A stretch of 48,089 bases of DNA, taken from positions 1 to 48,089 of the forward strand of contig JALKBU010000327.1 of the NCBI GenBank assembly GCA_023091735.1. Direction: 5' to 3'. The DNA comes from Trichomonas tenax (taxonomy: Eukaryota > Parabasalia > Trichomonadida > Trichomonadidae). Shown piece by piece: positions 47,854 to 48,089 of this stretch (position 1 is the first letter of the stretch; the number at the start of each line of letters is the position of its first letter). The notes under the pieces were generated by a model. The model was not told where the DNA came from. It did not search any database and was given only the letters and a program-made list of their open reading frames with translations. The position numbers and the translations under genes are program-made.

Positions 47854-48089
47854 TGTATAATTCAAACAAAAAAAAAATGAAATTTTACAATCATTCAAAA
47901 AAAAAAAAAAAAAAAAAAATCTACTTTTATAAACAAAATGTAAACATACTCATAAATTTATAACAAAATATACATGAATATATGACTAGGACGAGGGTGT
48001 CGGTGATGTTGAGGGGGGGAGTGGGCGAAACGACCCATCAATAAATTAAAAATAAAATTTTAATATCATTACAAATTAAATAATTCCAC
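47854..48089. other. Upstream spacer of the Myb gene with a 23-A run and a G-rich block
   Basis: A run of 23 A lies at 47897-47919 (poly-T on the Myb coding strand), about 45 bp upstream of the ATG. A GC-rich, G-skewed block at about 47990-48040 (including GAGGGGGGGAGTGGGCG) contrasts with the AT-rich surroundings. No reading frame of note reaches the right edge. Confidence 0.5.

Noticed and set aside
47897..47919. 23-A run as a retrotransposon or retrocopy tail
   Set aside because: Nothing upstream of it on the plus strand looks like an inserted transcript; a simple homopolymer in an AT-rich promoter is sufficient.
1..48089. CRISPR arrays, bacterial operons or prophage
   Set aside because: Gene content is fully eukaryotic, no regularly spaced short repeats were seen, and spacers contain no ribosome-binding sites.

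Overview
The window looks like nuclear DNA from a parabasalid (trichomonad) protist, with Tritrichomonas or Trichomonas as best guess. Genes are intronless, close together and on both strands, in very AT-rich spacers. One gene has a trichomonad-type initiator (TCATTTTCATTA) directly before its ATG, and several stop codons overlap TAAA, the known trichomonad 3'-processing signal. The proteome has a trichomonad flavour: an S8 subtilase, a Pmp-like beta-helix relic, a Myb factor and many coiled coils. The genus call is inference; no rRNA or tRNA gene was seen.

Layout. 1-120: 5' end of an unknown minus-strand gene. 495-3188: secreted subtilase with an EGF-like tail. 3358-5520: Sec24 of the COPII coat. 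5661-6125: degenerate 110-bp tandem repeat. 6254-8698: K/E-rich protein with a Trp/Gly-rich tail. 9207-10085: LAS1 rRNA-processing nuclease. 10629-10981: two tight GC hairpins and a truncated ubiquitin relic. 11064-13781: WW + parvulin isomerase fused to a CstF-77/Rna14-like HAT-repeat protein. 14204-15082 and 15572-16069: divergent carrier-like and NOT-box genes. 16893-18419: thioredoxin-UBA-UBA-UBX protein. 18525-23153: HEATR5/Laa1-like protein. 23309-24598: WD40 protein. 24647-25120: small inverted-repeat element. 25935-27437: disordered acidic protein. 27828-30150: graveyard with a tyrosine-recombinase relic, two unidentified frameshifted relics and a Pmp-like pseudogene. 30501-36251: coiled-coil protein, Beclin/ATG6, an orphan, and a SAPS-like tail-anchored protein. 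36350-38065: PARP. 38448-39166: second inverted-repeat element, with 17-bp flanking direct repeats. 39373-44488: three coiled-coil genes. 44709-45539: BRX1. 45883-46800: decayed transposase-like relic. 46957-47853: two-repeat Myb protein.

Functional themes are membrane traffic (Sec24, HEATR5, ATG6), ribosome biogenesis (LAS1, BRX1), mRNA 3'-end formation and decay (parvulin-CstF77, NOT box) and ubiquitin-linked functions (UBX, PARP with a UBA-like segment, ubiquitin relic). The genes are single units, not operons. An 11-bp motif, TGACATGTAAA, recurs in both orientations in many gene-start spacers and also lies inside the mobile elements. The strongest candidates for something undescribed are the isomerase-CstF77 fusion, that motif with its link to the small elements, and the element with 17-bp target duplications.

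All family assignments were made by reading the sequence, without database searches.
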